From NCBI RefSeq assembly GCF_002160495.1, contig NZ_NFKR01000003.1:1-64000 (forward strand): a DNA stretch of 64,000 nucleotides, read 5' to 3'. The notes beneath the pieces are model-generated. The model worked only from the letters and a program-made list of their open reading frames with translations, searched no databases and was not told where the DNA came from. Each line of letters starts with the position of its first letter. Within the stretch, counting starts at the first letter, position 1. Below, in pieces: positions 9,212-18,816 of this stretch. The position numbers and the translations under genes are program-made. The DNA is from Erysipelatoclostridium sp. An173 (GTDB lineage: Bacteria > Bacillota_I > Bacilli_A > Erysipelotrichales > Coprobacillaceae).

Positions 9212-11779
9212 TCAACTATCTATCTTTTTATCAATATTTATACATGTAATAGAAACCGCATCACAACCATTGATCCATTTGATTCTTCTAATATATAATT
9301 GTAACTTAGCCCCTATAGCATCATTATATATTAATTTATTATAAGTTTCCTGGTTTTTGTTCATTTCTTTTAAAGGACAATTTTCGCATTGTTGTTCTTT
9401 AGACAAAAATGTTCGATAACAATAATCACCTATTTTAATATTTTTATACATTTTTCTTATTCGATTATTTACATATATCAATCGAAATGTATTTGGATTA
9501 ATTATATAAATACTGTTTTCTTGAAAATCTAATATGTTTTGCATTATTTGACTATACAAATTTTTTTCCTGTTCCTGATATTTTTTTACAATAAATGTAT
9601 TAATAATCGCAATAGCAGTTATTAGATTTTCTTTTTCTTCATTAGTAAATTGGTATAATTCATGATATTCTAAACTTATTATCCCAATAATATCATTTTC
9701 ACTTTTAATTAAACATTGAATAACAGATTTAATCTCAGTGTCTTTATATAATTTTTTTAATACGTTATTATCATTTAAATTTTCTACATTATCAATCCAT
9801 AAAATACCATTTTGATTAAACAACTCTCCATATTCATTCAATTTATTCGATGATAATAATTCTATTAAATTGTTTCTAATTTTTTCTTCATACTTTAACG
9901 TGCTAATAATCTTATATTTTCCATCAATTAAATCTTTTGTAATTATTAAACTTTGTTTCAAATTATAGTGCATCTCTAATAATTCTAAAATAGCATTAAT
10001 TGTTTTTTGGAGATTTTGTGAGCTATATAGGATTCTAAAAATATAATCCTCTAAATTTTTTATTATTGCATTTCCAGGTTGTTTAACCATTCTTTTTTTA
10101 TTGTTTACACTTTTAATATGATTAGTTATTGAACCTGTATACAAATATATATCGTTTTTATTTTCGTTTTTCACTTTATATAACGCTTGATCACTATGAA
10201 AATATAGTTCTTTAAAATTATGACCATGATTTGGATATAAAGCAATTCCAATAGAAACCGATATATTAATTTTCACATCACTAGCACCATACACTTTATT
10301 TAAGCTTTGGCAAATACTTTTTGCTTTTTCAATTACAATTGGAATATTAGGAATATTTTTCATTAATATTAGATATTCATCACCACCTAACCGCGCAATT
10401 AAATCATCAATCCTAAATAATGATTTTAATTTTCTTGATATTTCACAAAGTAAGGCATCACCATATAAATGTCCAAAATTATCATTTATAGCTTTAAAAT
10501 TATCAATATCTAATATCATAATTGCATGTTTACTATCAGGAGCTTTTTCTATAAGCTGGTTTATTTTAAATTCTATTGCTTTTCGATTATACAATCCAGT
10601 TAGTGGATCTAACTCGATCTTTTTTTGCATCACTAAATCTTTTACTTTATTTTCATTAATATCCTTAATATATTCACATGCATACAACTGATCATTAATA
10701 CAAATCAGAAAAATAGATACTTTTACAAAATGATATTTCTTAGTCTTTTGATTATAAAACCGATATTCGAACTTTAAATAATGTTCGCCATTTTGATACT
10801 CTTTCAACAAATTAACTGTACTTAATTCCTTGATGATTCTTTCATAGTCATTTTCATTAACATTATTAGCTAATGAATATACAAAATCACTATAGTCTTT
10901 GCCATTTGTTACTGTGATAAAATTATCAATTCCAACATGCTGTTTTAAAATTCTATTATTGTATAAATCAACTTCAATATAGTATAACGAATCTTTGCCT
11001 AAAACTTCTCGATATTCTCGTTCTATTTGATATTTTGTTTTCAATTCAACATATTTATTAATATTTTCTACTGCAGCTATAGCTTTAACCGGTTGATTTT
11101 GTTGATCAAAAATGGTTGTACAATTTAATCTTACCCACTGAAACTCTCCATCATAATTACGCATTTTTAATTCAATTTGATTATGTGGTTTTCCTTCAGC
11201 CATTTCTTGGCACATTTTTTCTACTCTTTTACTATCTTCGCTGCTTATAATATCCATTGTTACTAAACTTTCAGGAATATTATAATATATTCTATTATGA
11301 TCTAAGATTCGTAAAACGGCATCATCAGGGCAAAATAATGCTTTTATGCTTCTTTCTTTAATATCATATTCCCATAAATATGTATTAGCTTGCTTAAAAG
11401 CAATTTGATAAATCTCTTTATCGATAGCCAATTTATTTTTATCTTTTGATAATTCATCAATATTATTAGCAACTAAAAAATATCCTTCTAATTTACCATG
11501 ATAATTAGATATTTTTAATACTGTAATTTTAATTGTTTTGTCATTATAATTCTCAAATATTTCTAATTTATTTTCATTTAAAAAGTTCCATTTTTTTATT
11601 TTAGCGCATATTTCTTTAATAAAATAATTATTTAAATATTTATCAAATGCTTTATTCTTATATAATAGATTATAATTTTCATCAATCACTACAATTACAT
11701 TATCAATGACATCTAAAAGCGATTTATATTCGTTATTAAATTTTCCCATTAATTCATAAATACTATTTACTTGCAACAT
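9212..11779 (-). CDS. PAS-GGDEF-GAF diguanylate cyclase-type signalling protein
   Basis: The chosen ATG gives about 855 residues; GGAGGG precedes it closely, whereas a start six codons earlier would contain that site. Domains in order: a weak PAS (about 5-110), PAS/PAC with MRNYDGEFQWVRL and AIAAVENI (about 125-250), a third sensor stretch (about 255-380), GGDEF (about 385-540), a GAF-like region (about 560-735) and a final PAS-like domain with CYRTFLSKEQQCENCPL. The GGDEF core is intact (LDPLTGLYNR, ILDIDNFKAINDNFGH) but the signature reads GGDEY instead of GGDEF. An inhibitory RxxD site (RIDD) sits five residues before it. The protein has no membrane segment, so it should be a cytosolic cyclic-di-GMP synthase or sensor. 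No EAL or HD-GYP partner is in this window. Confidence 0.85.
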   Translation of the reverse strand: MLQVNSIYELMGKFNNEYKSLLDVIDNVIVVIDENYNLLYKNKAFDKYLNNYFIKEICAKIKKWNFLNENKLEIFENYNDKTIKITVLKISNYHGKLEGYFLVANNIDELSKDKNKLAIDKEIYQIAFKQANTYLWEYDIKERSIKALFCPDDAVLRILDHNRIYYNIPESLVTMDIISSEDSKRVEKMCQEMAEGKPHNQIELKMRNYDGEFQWVRLNCTTIFDQQNQPVKAIAAVENINKYVELKTKYQIEREYREVLGKDSLYYIEVDLYNNRILKQHVGIDNFITVTNGKDYSDFVYSLANNVNENDYERIIKELSTVNLLKEYQNGEHYLKFEYRFYNQKTKKYHFVKVSIFLICINDQLYACEYIKDINENKVKDLVMQKKIELDPLTGLYNRKAIEFKINQLIEKAPDSKHAIMILDIDNFKAINDNFGHLYGDALLCEISRKLKSLFRIDDLIARLGGDEYLILMKNIPNIPIVIEKAKSICQSLNKVYGASDVKINISVSIGIALYPNHGHNFKELYFHSDQALYKVKNENKNDIYLYTGSITNHIKSVNNKKRMVKQPGNAIIKNLEDYIFRILYSSQNLQKTINAILELLEMHYNLKQSLIITKDLIDGKYKIISTLKYEEKIRNNLIELLSSNKLNEYGELFNQNGILWIDNVENLNDNNVLKKLYKDTEIKSVIQCLIKSENDIIGIISLEYHELYQFTNEEKENLITAIAIINTFIVKKYQEQEKNLYSQIMQNILDFQENSIYIINPNTFRLIYVNNRIRKMYKNIKIGDYCYRTFLSKEQQCENCPLKEMNKNQETYNKLIYNDAIGAKLQLYIRRIKWINGCDAVSITCINIDKKIDS

Positions 11780-12020
11780 ACTTCCCTCCATATCCACTAT
11801 TTTGATCTAATTAAAACATTATTGCATAGAAAGAATATATGAACGATTTTGATGCTTTATGATAAAGGATTTTAATTAATATCCACCTTATATAATTATT
11901 ATGTATTTTATTTGTGATAAAGTTGTTATATTTTATCTATTTTGATTATAATCATAAACTATTAAATTATTCAAGAACTTTATTAATATTTTGTAAAATC
12001 TATTTAAAGTCATAAAAAAA

Positions 12021-12044
12021 GTATGCTAACTAATGTTAACATAC
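12021..12044 (-). terminator. intrinsic terminator after metG
   Basis: Stem GTATGnTAAC / GTTAnCATAC with the loop TAAT, followed on the minus strand by seven T. It lies 19 bases past the metG stop. Confidence 0.8.
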
Positions 12045-12062
12045 TCTTCAGTCATCAATATT

Positions 12063-13991
12063 TTAATGTATTCTAGTACCATTAGGTAAGTTTTCAACAC
12101 TGATAACTTCTAACATATCATCATTATCACCAGCTAAGATCATTCCTTGAGATTCTACCCCTCTTAATTTTGCTGGTTTTAAATTTGCAACAACAATTAC
12201 TTTTTTACCTACAAATTCTTCTGGTTTATATTTATCAGCAATACCACTTACTATTTGTTTTGTTTCTGTTCCAATATTAATTTTAGAAACTAATAATTTA
12301 TCAGCCTTAGGATGCTTTTTGCATTCTTCAACTGTTCCAACTACTAATTCAATTTTACTAAAATCATCGATTGTAATTAATTCTTTAGCTTCCTCTTTTT
12401 TTACTTCTGGCTTTACTTCTTGTAAAGCTTCTACTTTCTTTTGAATTTCTTTTGGATCTAATCTTGCAAATAACATTTCTGGTTTTTCAACAACTTTTGT
12501 ACCAGGTTGATATAAACCAAATTGATTTAATTCTAATAAATCGCGTTTATCTGTATTAATTTGATCTAAAATTTTATTAGCTGTTGATGGAATAAATGGT
12601 ATTAAAGCTACTGCTGCAAAACGTATACTTTCAATTAAATTATAAATAACTGTTGCTAAACGATCTTTTTTACTTTCATCTTTAGCAAGAATCCATGGTG
12701 TTGTTTCATCAATATATTTATTAGTTCTTCTAAGTAAAGTAAAGATAGCATCTAAAGCATCAGCAGATTTAAATTCATCCATTTTAGCAATTACTTTCTT
12801 TGGCATTTGTAATGCAGCTTCTTTTAATTCATCATCAACTGCTTCACTAACATTTGGATTATTAATAACACCATCAAAATATTTATTTGCCATTGCAATA
12901 GTTCTATTTACTAAATTTCCTAAAACATTAGCTAAATCAGAATTAATTCTTTCTACTAATAAATCCCATGTAATACTTCCATCATTATCATATGGAATTT
13001 CATTTAATACATAATATCTTACTGCATCCACACCAAAAATATCTACTAAATCATCAGCATAAATTACATTTCCTTTAGATTTAGACATTTTACTTTCACC
13101 TTGTAATAGCCAAGGATGTCCAAATACTTGTTTTGGTAATGGGATATCTAAAGCCATTAGCATAATTGGCCAATAAATAGTATGGAATCTTACTATATCT
13201 TTTCCAATTAAATGTAAATCAGCTGGCCAATATTTTTTATATAATTCGCCATGATTACCATCTACATCGTATCCTAATCCAGTAATATAATTAGTTAAAG
13301 CATCAATCCACACATATACAACATGTTTAGGATCAAAATCAACAGGAATAGACCATTTAAATGATGTTCGAGAAACACATAAGTCTTGTAAACCTGGTTT
13401 TAAGAAATTGTTGATCATTTCATTTTTACGAGATGCTGGTTGAATAAATTCTGGATGCTCTTCAATATGTTTCATTAAACGATCTTGATATTTAGATAAT
13501 TTAAAGAAATATGCTTCTTCTTTTGCATCATGTACTTCACCACCACAATCTGGACATTTACCATCTACTAATTGAGTTTCTGTGAAGAAAGATTCACATG
13601 CAGTACAATATTTACCTTCATAATGTCCTAAATAAATGTCACCTTGATCATATAATTTTTTGAATATTTTTTGAACTTGTTTAATATGATATTCATCTGT
13701 CGTTCTCATGAAACGATCATATGTTGTATCCATTAAATCCCAAATTCTTTTTACTTCTGCTGCTTTTTCATCAACAAATTGTTTTGGTGGAATTCCAGCT
13801 TCATTAGCTTTTAATTCTATTTTTTGTCCATGTTCATCAGTACCTGTTTGAAAATAGACATTATATCCTTCTTGTCGTTTAAATCTTGCAATTGCATCAG
13901 CTAAAATAATTTCATATGTATTCCCTATATGAGGTTTACCTGAAGTATATGTAATCGCTGTTGTTAAATAATAATCTTTATTATCTTTCAT
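12063..13991 (-). CDS. metG: methionyl-tRNA synthetase
   Basis: MetRS charges tRNA-Met with methionine. The roughly 642-residue protein has the class I signatures: HIGN (the HIGH-type motif) in TSGKPHIGNTYE near the start and KMSKS in GESKMSKSKGNV. A zinc knuckle with CTACESFF and CPDCGGEV lies near residues 125-145. The C-terminal EMAP/Trbp111-like tRNA-binding domain (about 535-642) has the KIELVVGTVEECKKHPKADKLLV and KLRGVESQGMIL blocks, the usual form in Firmicutes. The ATG at 13991 is preceded by AAGGAG eight bases away and is preferred over a GTG two codons earlier. A T-box leader lies immediately upstream. Confidence 0.97.
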   Translation of the reverse strand: MKDNKDYYLTTAITYTSGKPHIGNTYEIILADAIARFKRQEGYNVYFQTGTDEHGQKIELKANEAGIPPKQFVDEKAAEVKRIWDLMDTTYDRFMRTTDEYHIKQVQKIFKKLYDQGDIYLGHYEGKYCTACESFFTETQLVDGKCPDCGGEVHDAKEEAYFFKLSKYQDRLMKHIEEHPEFIQPASRKNEMINNFLKPGLQDLCVSRTSFKWSIPVDFDPKHVVYVWIDALTNYITGLGYDVDGNHGELYKKYWPADLHLIGKDIVRFHTIYWPIMLMALDIPLPKQVFGHPWLLQGESKMSKSKGNVIYADDLVDIFGVDAVRYYVLNEIPYDNDGSITWDLLVERINSDLANVLGNLVNRTIAMANKYFDGVINNPNVSEAVDDELKEAALQMPKKVIAKMDEFKSADALDAIFTLLRRTNKYIDETTPWILAKDESKKDRLATVIYNLIESIRFAAVALIPFIPSTANKILDQINTDKRDLLELNQFGLYQPGTKVVEKPEMLFARLDPKEIQKKVEALQEVKPEVKKEEAKELITIDDFSKIELVVGTVEECKKHPKADKLLVSKINIGTETKQIVSGIADKYKPEEFVGKKVIVVANLKPAKLRGVESQGMILAGDNDDMLEVISVENLPNGTRIH

Positions 13992-14008
13992 ATCCACTTC
14001 TCCTTTTC

Positions 14009-14255
14009 TAAAAATAAAAAACGCCCTTATTAAAAGGACGAAATAATCGCGGTACCACCTTTTTTACACAAAAATGTGTCACTCAATACTTTTAACGCAA
14101 GTTAAACGGTTATCTTTAATTATTCGAGATAACAGCTCTGGGCCCATCACTTAAAGCTTAACTCTTAGTTTCCACCAGCCACTAAGTCTCTATTAGCGCT
14201 ACTTTAACATTTTCCCTTCTTCGCTTTTCCACTCTTAACTTTAACAAACTCTAAG
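14009..14255 (-). promoter_or_regulatory. T-box riboswitch of metG
   Basis: The minus strand carries the T-box core AAAGGTGGTACCGCG (about 14048-14062), which is the antiterminator element that pairs with the uncharged tRNA acceptor end. Downstream is a terminator hairpin, CGTCCTT / AAGGGCG (14022-14040), followed by a T run. Upstream, the Stem I region contains AGTGGCTGGTGGAAAC and a candidate Met specifier ATG at 14145-14147 within AAGTGATGGGC. The specifier agrees with the downstream metG gene. The exact 5' end is an estimate. Confidence 0.93.
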
Positions 14256-14267
14256 CCTAAAGTCAAA

Positions 14268-14657
14268 TTAATTTTCATCTAATATTGTAGTTCCATAAGA
14301 ATTATCTATCACACATAACCATTTACCATCTATCAAACGATAAACATAGGTTGCCCTTCTTTCCATACTATATTCACTTTCTTGAGCATTATTTGCATCT
14401 AGTAAGGTTTGTGATATAACTAAAACTGTATCACCTGCTTCTAAAAATTCCATTTTCCCTTGAGTTGGAACAATACTATTATCAAAATATTTGGCTATTT
14501 TAATAAAAGCTTCTTTAATTTCTTTTTTTCCACGAGCAATTTTGCCAGGCCTAACTACTAAAATTGCATCATCACTATAAAAATCCATCAAATGATCAAA
14601 ATCTTCGTTTTTAATTGCTAAATCTGCTTGTTTAATTAATTCTTTAATTACTTCCAT
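14268..14657 (-). CDS. SnoaL-like / DUF4440 (NTF2-fold) protein
   Basis: This 129-residue protein has the NTF2-like pattern of small ketosteroid-isomerase/SnoaL-type proteins: [31 protein letters not shown], then alternating strands ending in [19 protein letters not shown]. Members are often annotated as stress or dehydrogenase-associated proteins of unknown activity. The start is well supported by GAGGGGTGG upstream of the ATG. It stands alone between the metG leader and a parS site. Confidence 0.75.
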   Translation of the reverse strand: MEVIKELIKQADLAIKNEDFDHLMDFYSDDAILVVRPGKIARGKKEIKEAFIKIAKYFDNSIVPTQGKMEFLEAGDTVLVISQTLLDANNAQESEYSMERRATYVYRLIDGKWLCVIDNSYGTTILDEN

Positions 14658-14684
14658 TTATACCACCCCTCAATATTATAACAT

Positions 14685-14728
14685 ATTATCAAATATAATG
14701 TTTCACGTGAAACATTATATTTGATAAT
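14685..14728. promoter_or_regulatory. parS site 1 in a 44-bp perfect palindrome
   Basis: The core TGTTTCACGTGAAACA (14699-14714) is the exact Bacillus-type parS consensus bound by ParB/Spo0J. The symmetry extends without a mismatch to arms of 22 bases each (14685-14728), far beyond the 16-bp core. Confidence 0.93.
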
Positions 14729-15382
14729 CATCACTTCATTTCATATATTATAAAGCATGAGTATTTGAATTTAGAGTCTATGCAAAAATTACAAGATAAT
14801 TCTAATTTTTAATAAATTTTATATTTATACTTGTACTTATTTACTATATTGCTTTTGCATATCTAACACCTAATTTATATATACCTAAATTCATCAAGAT
14901 TATATTATTATAATGATCTAATAACATTTAGTTACCAAATCTAATCCAATATTAGTATCAAAAATATTATTTATTTTAAAATAATATTTTTATTCTTTAA
15001 AACTTAATTAATCTATATTATATTTTTCCTATTTTGTAACTACTGGATTATCAAAGTTTACTTTTATAATATTTTTATCAGAAATATTTTCTTTTATCTA
15101 TATATTTTAAAATCATATATTTATTAAACAATATCTATATGCTATTTTTTATTATATTCATAACATCCGTATTTTATAATTATGATTTTCTTGCTACTAT
15201 TATATTTAAAATTATTTTTCATGTTAACTACTTTATTATAATAATGTTATTATATTTAAAATTATCAGTTATATATAATATTTATTATCACTCGTTAAGT
15301 CCTCATTTGTTTTATATTTGTAGTTACAGCTTTTTTTATTAATCATGGAGATTTTATTATTGTTTAATTTCTCAATATTTAA
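14729..15382. other. AT-rich gap of about 650 bp without a convincing gene
   Basis: The stretch between two parS sites is extremely AT-rich. The only longer frame (15139-15342, plus strand) has a hydrophobic, low-complexity product and no ribosome binding site, and I do not call it. I see no RNA gene, repeat array or clear promoter. It may serve as spacer between parS sites or as degraded sequence. Confidence 0.6.
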
Positions 15383-15414
15383 AAATAAAATGTTTCACGT
15401 GAAACATTTTATTT
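15383..15414. promoter_or_regulatory. parS site 2 in a 32-bp perfect palindrome
   Basis: The exact parS core lies at 15391-15406. The palindrome extends to AAATAAAA / TTTTATTT on the flanks. It sits just past the stop codon of the alarmone synthetase gene. Confidence 0.93.
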
Positions 15415-15424
15415 CTATCATTTA

Positions 15425-16060
15425 TTACCTATTACCATCCCATGGCCGATTTATTTCTAAATAGATCTTTTGCATTTCTAAATCAGTCTGCGCCATTTTA
15501 TCCGCACATTCTTTTAATCTAATTTTAATATCATTATTTGTTTTTGATTCATTTTTGTAACAAAGTTCGTGTTCCAATGATGCCCAACAATCCATTGCAA
15601 TTGTTCTAATTTGAATTTCTACTGGAACATTGATTTTGCCATCTTTTTGATAAACAGGTACACTAACAATTAAATGAAAACTGCGATACCCATTATTTTT
15701 TGGATACTGAATATAATTACTATGTTTAATTTGTGTAATATCATCTTGATTAACTAGTAATTGAGCTATATATTGAATATCATTTAAATAATTACAAATA
15801 ACCCTAATACCAGCAATATCATATAATTTTTTAATAGCAGCAACTGTTTGATCAAGTTTCTTTCTTTTTAATTTGCCTTTAATACTTTCTATAGATTTAA
15901 TTCGATATTGAATACCATGAATTGGACTATGTCCATACTTAAAATTTAATTCTTGATCTATTAATTCCAATTTGGTCTTAATAATCTTAATAGCAGCTTC
16001 ATATTGTTGCATTAACTCATTAAACTTTTCATTTTCATAACTTATTATTTCCCAATCCAT
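15425..16060 (-). CDS. small alarmone synthetase (RelA/SpoT domain, RelQ-like)
   Basis: The 211-residue protein carries only the (p)ppGpp synthetase domain, without hydrolase or TGS/ACT parts. Diagnostic blocks are YRIKSIESIKGKLKRKK, YDIAGIRVICNY, YPKNNGYRSFHLIVSVPV, VPVEIQIRTIAMDCWASLEHEL and a C-terminal helix. It should transfer pyrophosphate from ATP to GDP or GTP, making (p)ppGpp in response to signals other than ribosome stalling. It is a single gene flanked by a parS site and a 450-bp AT-rich gap. Confidence 0.9.
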   Translation of the reverse strand: MDWEIISYENEKFNELMQQYEAAIKIIKTKLELIDQELNFKYGHSPIHGIQYRIKSIESIKGKLKRKKLDQTVAAIKKLYDIAGIRVICNYLNDIQYIAQLLVNQDDITQIKHSNYIQYPKNNGYRSFHLIVSVPVYQKDGKINVPVEIQIRTIAMDCWASLEHELCYKNESKTNNDIKIRLKECADKMAQTDLEMQKIYLEINRPWDGNR

Positions 16061-16504
16061 TATATATCACCCATATAATACTTTATTAAAATATTTTAAA
16101 AACAATATATATTAATTATGTTTTTTTGTGTTTTATCAATATTTCTATTATCTCAACTTATCTAATATATATTGTTAAACATATAAATAAATTTAAATCT
16201 TCTGTCTCTTTGTCTCCTTTTAATATGTATTTCTATATAATAATATTTTCTATTAATTAAATTTAATAGCATTATAAATTTTAATATACTTATTATAAAT
16301 AATTATTTATTAATAGCTACCTATAATATTTACAATCTTACTATATTTGATAAAGTATATATCATATGCCTGATTATTCTCCTATATTTTAGTTTTGCAA
16401 TTTTCCAAGTAGTAATATCGTTTATAAGAGAATATTTTACATTATCATTGTACTAAAGCTTATTTAAAATTTACAGAATATCTGTAAGTTTAATTATAAA
16501 AAAA
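16061..16504. other. AT-rich gap of about 440 bp without a recognisable feature
   Basis: The gap between the alarmone synthetase gene and the polysaccharide deacetylase gene holds no frame with a ribosome binding site, no clear hairpin and no parS. It presumably includes the promoter of the gene starting at 16060, but I cannot point to its elements with confidence. Confidence 0.5.
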
Positions 16505-16528
16505 TACTCCGCTAATATTAGCGAAGTA
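16505..16528 (-). terminator. intrinsic terminator overlapping the deacetylase stop codon
   Basis: A near-perfect palindrome, TACTnCGCTAAT / ATTAGCGnAGTA, is followed on the minus strand by TTTTTTTA. The TAA stop of the deacetylase gene lies inside the stem. Confidence 0.8.
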
Positions 16529-17828
16529 CTGTTTTTAATTCTTTATACTCACCTAATGTAGATAATGTTACAAATTGATATCCCTTATTAGCTAACTCAG
16601 CTAATGCCATTTCCAATCCATCAACTGTAAAGTTATGAATATCATGGATAAGTACTACTGCACCATCATAAGCATTGTTAACAATAGCATCTTTTATTTT
16701 ATTGGCATCTTTTAACTTCCAATCTAATGTATCCACTGTCCATAAAGCAATTTGCATTCCATTATTTTTGACAACAGTTTTTACATTATCATTATAAGCT
16801 CCAAATGGTGGTCTAATTAAACTTGGTTCATCTCCAGTAATACTGAAAATTGCATTTTGTGTATCAACAATTTGTTTATTAACAGCATTTGTATCTAATT
16901 TTCTTAAATCAGGATGATCCCAAGAATGACTTGCAATTTCAAAACCATGTTCATATACTGTTTTAACAATATCTGGATATGCTTGAACATTTTTACCTAA
17001 TTGGAAAAATGTTGCACGACCATTATATTTTTCAAACATCTCAACAACACGAAGTGTATTTGTTTTATGCGGTCCGTCATCTAGAGTAAAAGCAATCATT
17101 TTTTTATTTGGATCGATTTTAGGTAATGGTGTCGGTGTTTTAACATCTAACGGGGCATTTGAAGGAATATTTTTATTTGCTAATCTAATTAAATCTTTAT
17201 TTTCTTCATATTTAATTTCAACTTTTTCCTTCAATTTATCATTAGTATATATAACAACCTTATCCTTTTTTATTTCTAAATTATCATTGTCTTGATTTAT
17301 ATTATCAATACCATTGATATTTGCTAGTGATATTTTGTAATTCTTTCTTAATACATCATTAACTGTTAAAACTTTCTCGTTTTTAGTATCGTAACAAAAT
17401 AGCTTATTTGACTGTTCTACTAATTTATCATCTTCATTATAGCGATTCATAGAGAGTTTTAAATTGACATACTGTTTATAAACTTGATCTATTGAATAAT
17501 CCATATAAAGGATATCTTTACTATCCTTATTAGCTTTTTGATCTTTTATATAATCATTCCAACAATCATTGATGATTTTATTCAACTCTTTTATATTGGT
17601 TTTTGGATAATACATTGATATAAAGAATTGTTCATTTTCTTTTTGATAATGCTGGACTTCACCAATTTTTTTATTATTTTCATCATATTGGTAATATTTT
17701 TCATAAGGTCCTTCTCTATTGGTAATCCAAAAAACAAATGCTATAATTATTGCAATTATCAGAAATAAAATTGCTAATGATTTTTTCTTAAATCTTAATT
17801 TTTTATTTTTTCTATATCTATATTCCAT
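16518..17828 (-). CDS. membrane-anchored polysaccharide deacetylase (PdaC-like layout)
   Basis: The 436 residues start with a basic tail and one membrane helix (about 17-35), followed by an extracytoplasmic region of about 180 residues that resembles the DUF3298/DUF4163-type domain of PdaC proteins. The NodB catalytic domain follows. Its metal and catalytic motifs are complete: FTLDDGPH (catalytic Asp and first metal Asp), SHSWDHPDLRKL (metal histidines), RPPFGAYND and LWTVDTLDW, and LIHDIH near the end. Such enzymes remove N-acetyl groups from peptidoglycan, often giving lysozyme resistance, or act on other cell-wall sugars. Which sugar is attacked cannot be read here. Confidence 0.88.
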   Translation of the reverse strand: MEYRYRKNKKLRFKKKSLAILFLIIAIIIAFVFWITNREGPYEKYYQYDENNKKIGEVQHYQKENEQFFISMYYPKTNIKELNKIINDCWNDYIKDQKANKDSKDILYMDYSIDQVYKQYVNLKLSMNRYNEDDKLVEQSNKLFCYDTKNEKVLTVNDVLRKNYKISLANINGIDNINQDNDNLEIKKDKVVIYTNDKLKEKVEIKYEENKDLIRLANKNIPSNAPLDVKTPTPLPKIDPNKKMIAFTLDDGPHKTNTLRVVEMFEKYNGRATFFQLGKNVQAYPDIVKTVYEHGFEIASHSWDHPDLRKLDTNAVNKQIVDTQNAIFSITGDEPSLIRPPFGAYNDNVKTVVKNNGMQIALWTVDTLDWKLKDANKIKDAIVNNAYDGAVVLIHDIHNFTVDGLEMALAELANKGYQFVTLSTLGEYKELKTVLR

Positions 17829-17902
17829 ACTTACATCCTTCCCATGAAACTATCATACTTTATTTATTATTTTAAATCAAACGACAAAATATAGAAATAC
17901 AG

Positions 17903-17940
17903 AAATTCTTAAATGTTTCACGTGAAACATTTAAGAATTT
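17903..17940. promoter_or_regulatory. parS site 3 in a 38-bp perfect palindrome
   Basis: The exact parS core lies at 17914-17929. Flanking arms AAATTCTTAAA / TTTAAGAATTT extend the perfect symmetry to 38 bp. It sits between the end of rsmI and the start of the deacetylase gene. Confidence 0.93.
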
Positions 17941-17961
17941 AATTACTAAAAAATGACGATA

Positions 17962-18816
17962 TTAATCATTTTGACTATGATATAATGCGTATAATTCATT
18001 TTTATTAACTTTTCTTAATTTAGATACTTCTTTTATAGCATCTTTAACACTCATTCCTTTATTTACATAATTATCTACCTCTGTAATAAGTATTTCTGGA
18101 GATAAATTAACTTCATCATTATCATTATTACCAGAAACAACAATTACCATTTCCCCTTTTAGCTCTGCAGTGATAGAAATGATCTCACTAATTTTCCCTC
18201 TTATAATTTCTTCATGTTTTTTTGTAATCTCACGACAAAGTGCAATATGACGATCACCCAAGATATCTTGCATTAACTTCAATGTTTTACTAATTCGATG
18301 TGGTGATTCATAAAATACGATTGTTTCTCGATAGTTTTTTAATTTTTCTAATTCTTTTCTTTTTTTCTTATCCTGATGATCTAAAAAACCATAGAATAAA
18401 AACGGCTGAGGTGCAATACCAGAAACTACTAGGGCATCTAAACAAGCATTAGCCCCACTAACAGGAATTACATTAATATTATTTTCAATAGCAGCTTTAA
18501 CAAGTTCGTATCCTGGATCAGAAATTGCTGGATAACCAGCATCACTAACTAAAGCAATATCATTACCTTCTAATAATAAATTAATTAATTTAGGAATTGA
18601 TTGACTTAAATTATGCTCATGATGAGATATTAGCTTAGTTTTAATATCATAATGATTTAATAATTTAATTGTATTTCTAGTATCTTCAGCACCAATATAA
18701 TCAACTTCTTTTAAAACATTAATTGCACGAAATGTAATTTCTTCTAAATTTCCTATTGGAGTGGCAACTAAATATAAAGATGGCGCTTGATTTTCAAAAC
18801 TTTTTTGTCTATTCAT
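17962..18816 (-). CDS. rsmI: 16S rRNA (cytidine1402-2'-O)-methyltransferase RsmI
   Basis: RsmI methylates the ribose of C1402 in 16S rRNA at the decoding centre. The roughly 284-residue sequence has the tetrapyrrole-methylase fold signatures SLYLVATPIGNLEEITFRAI, GAEDTRNTIKLLNHY, ISHHEHN, ALVSDAGYPAISDPGYELV and FYESPHRI. I take the ATG at 18816, which has GGAG nine bases upstream; a TTG five codons earlier would include that site. It overlaps the end of trmN6 by eight bases. The order trmN6-rsmI near tmk/holB/ricT is standard for Firmicutes. Confidence 0.95.
   Translation of the reverse strand: MNRQKSFENQAPSLYLVATPIGNLEEITFRAINVLKEVDYIGAEDTRNTIKLLNHYDIKTKLISHHEHNLSQSIPKLINLLLEGNDIALVSDAGYPAISDPGYELVKAAIENNINVIPVSGANACLDALVVSGIAPQPFLFYGFLDHQDKKKRKELEKLKNYRETIVFYESPHRISKTLKLMQDILGDRHIALCREITKKHEEIIRGKISEIISITAELKGEMVIVVSGNNDNDEVNLSPEILITEVDNYVNKGMSVKDAIKEVSKLRKVNKNELYALYHSQND

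Noticed and set aside
14685-14728. parS palindrome as a transcription terminator
   Set aside because: No T run follows on either strand; the arms are better explained by the parS context.
15139-15342. 67-codon hydrophobic frame on the plus strand between parS sites 1 and 2
   Set aside because: It has no ribosome binding site, its composition follows the AT-rich DNA, and the product is low-complexity.
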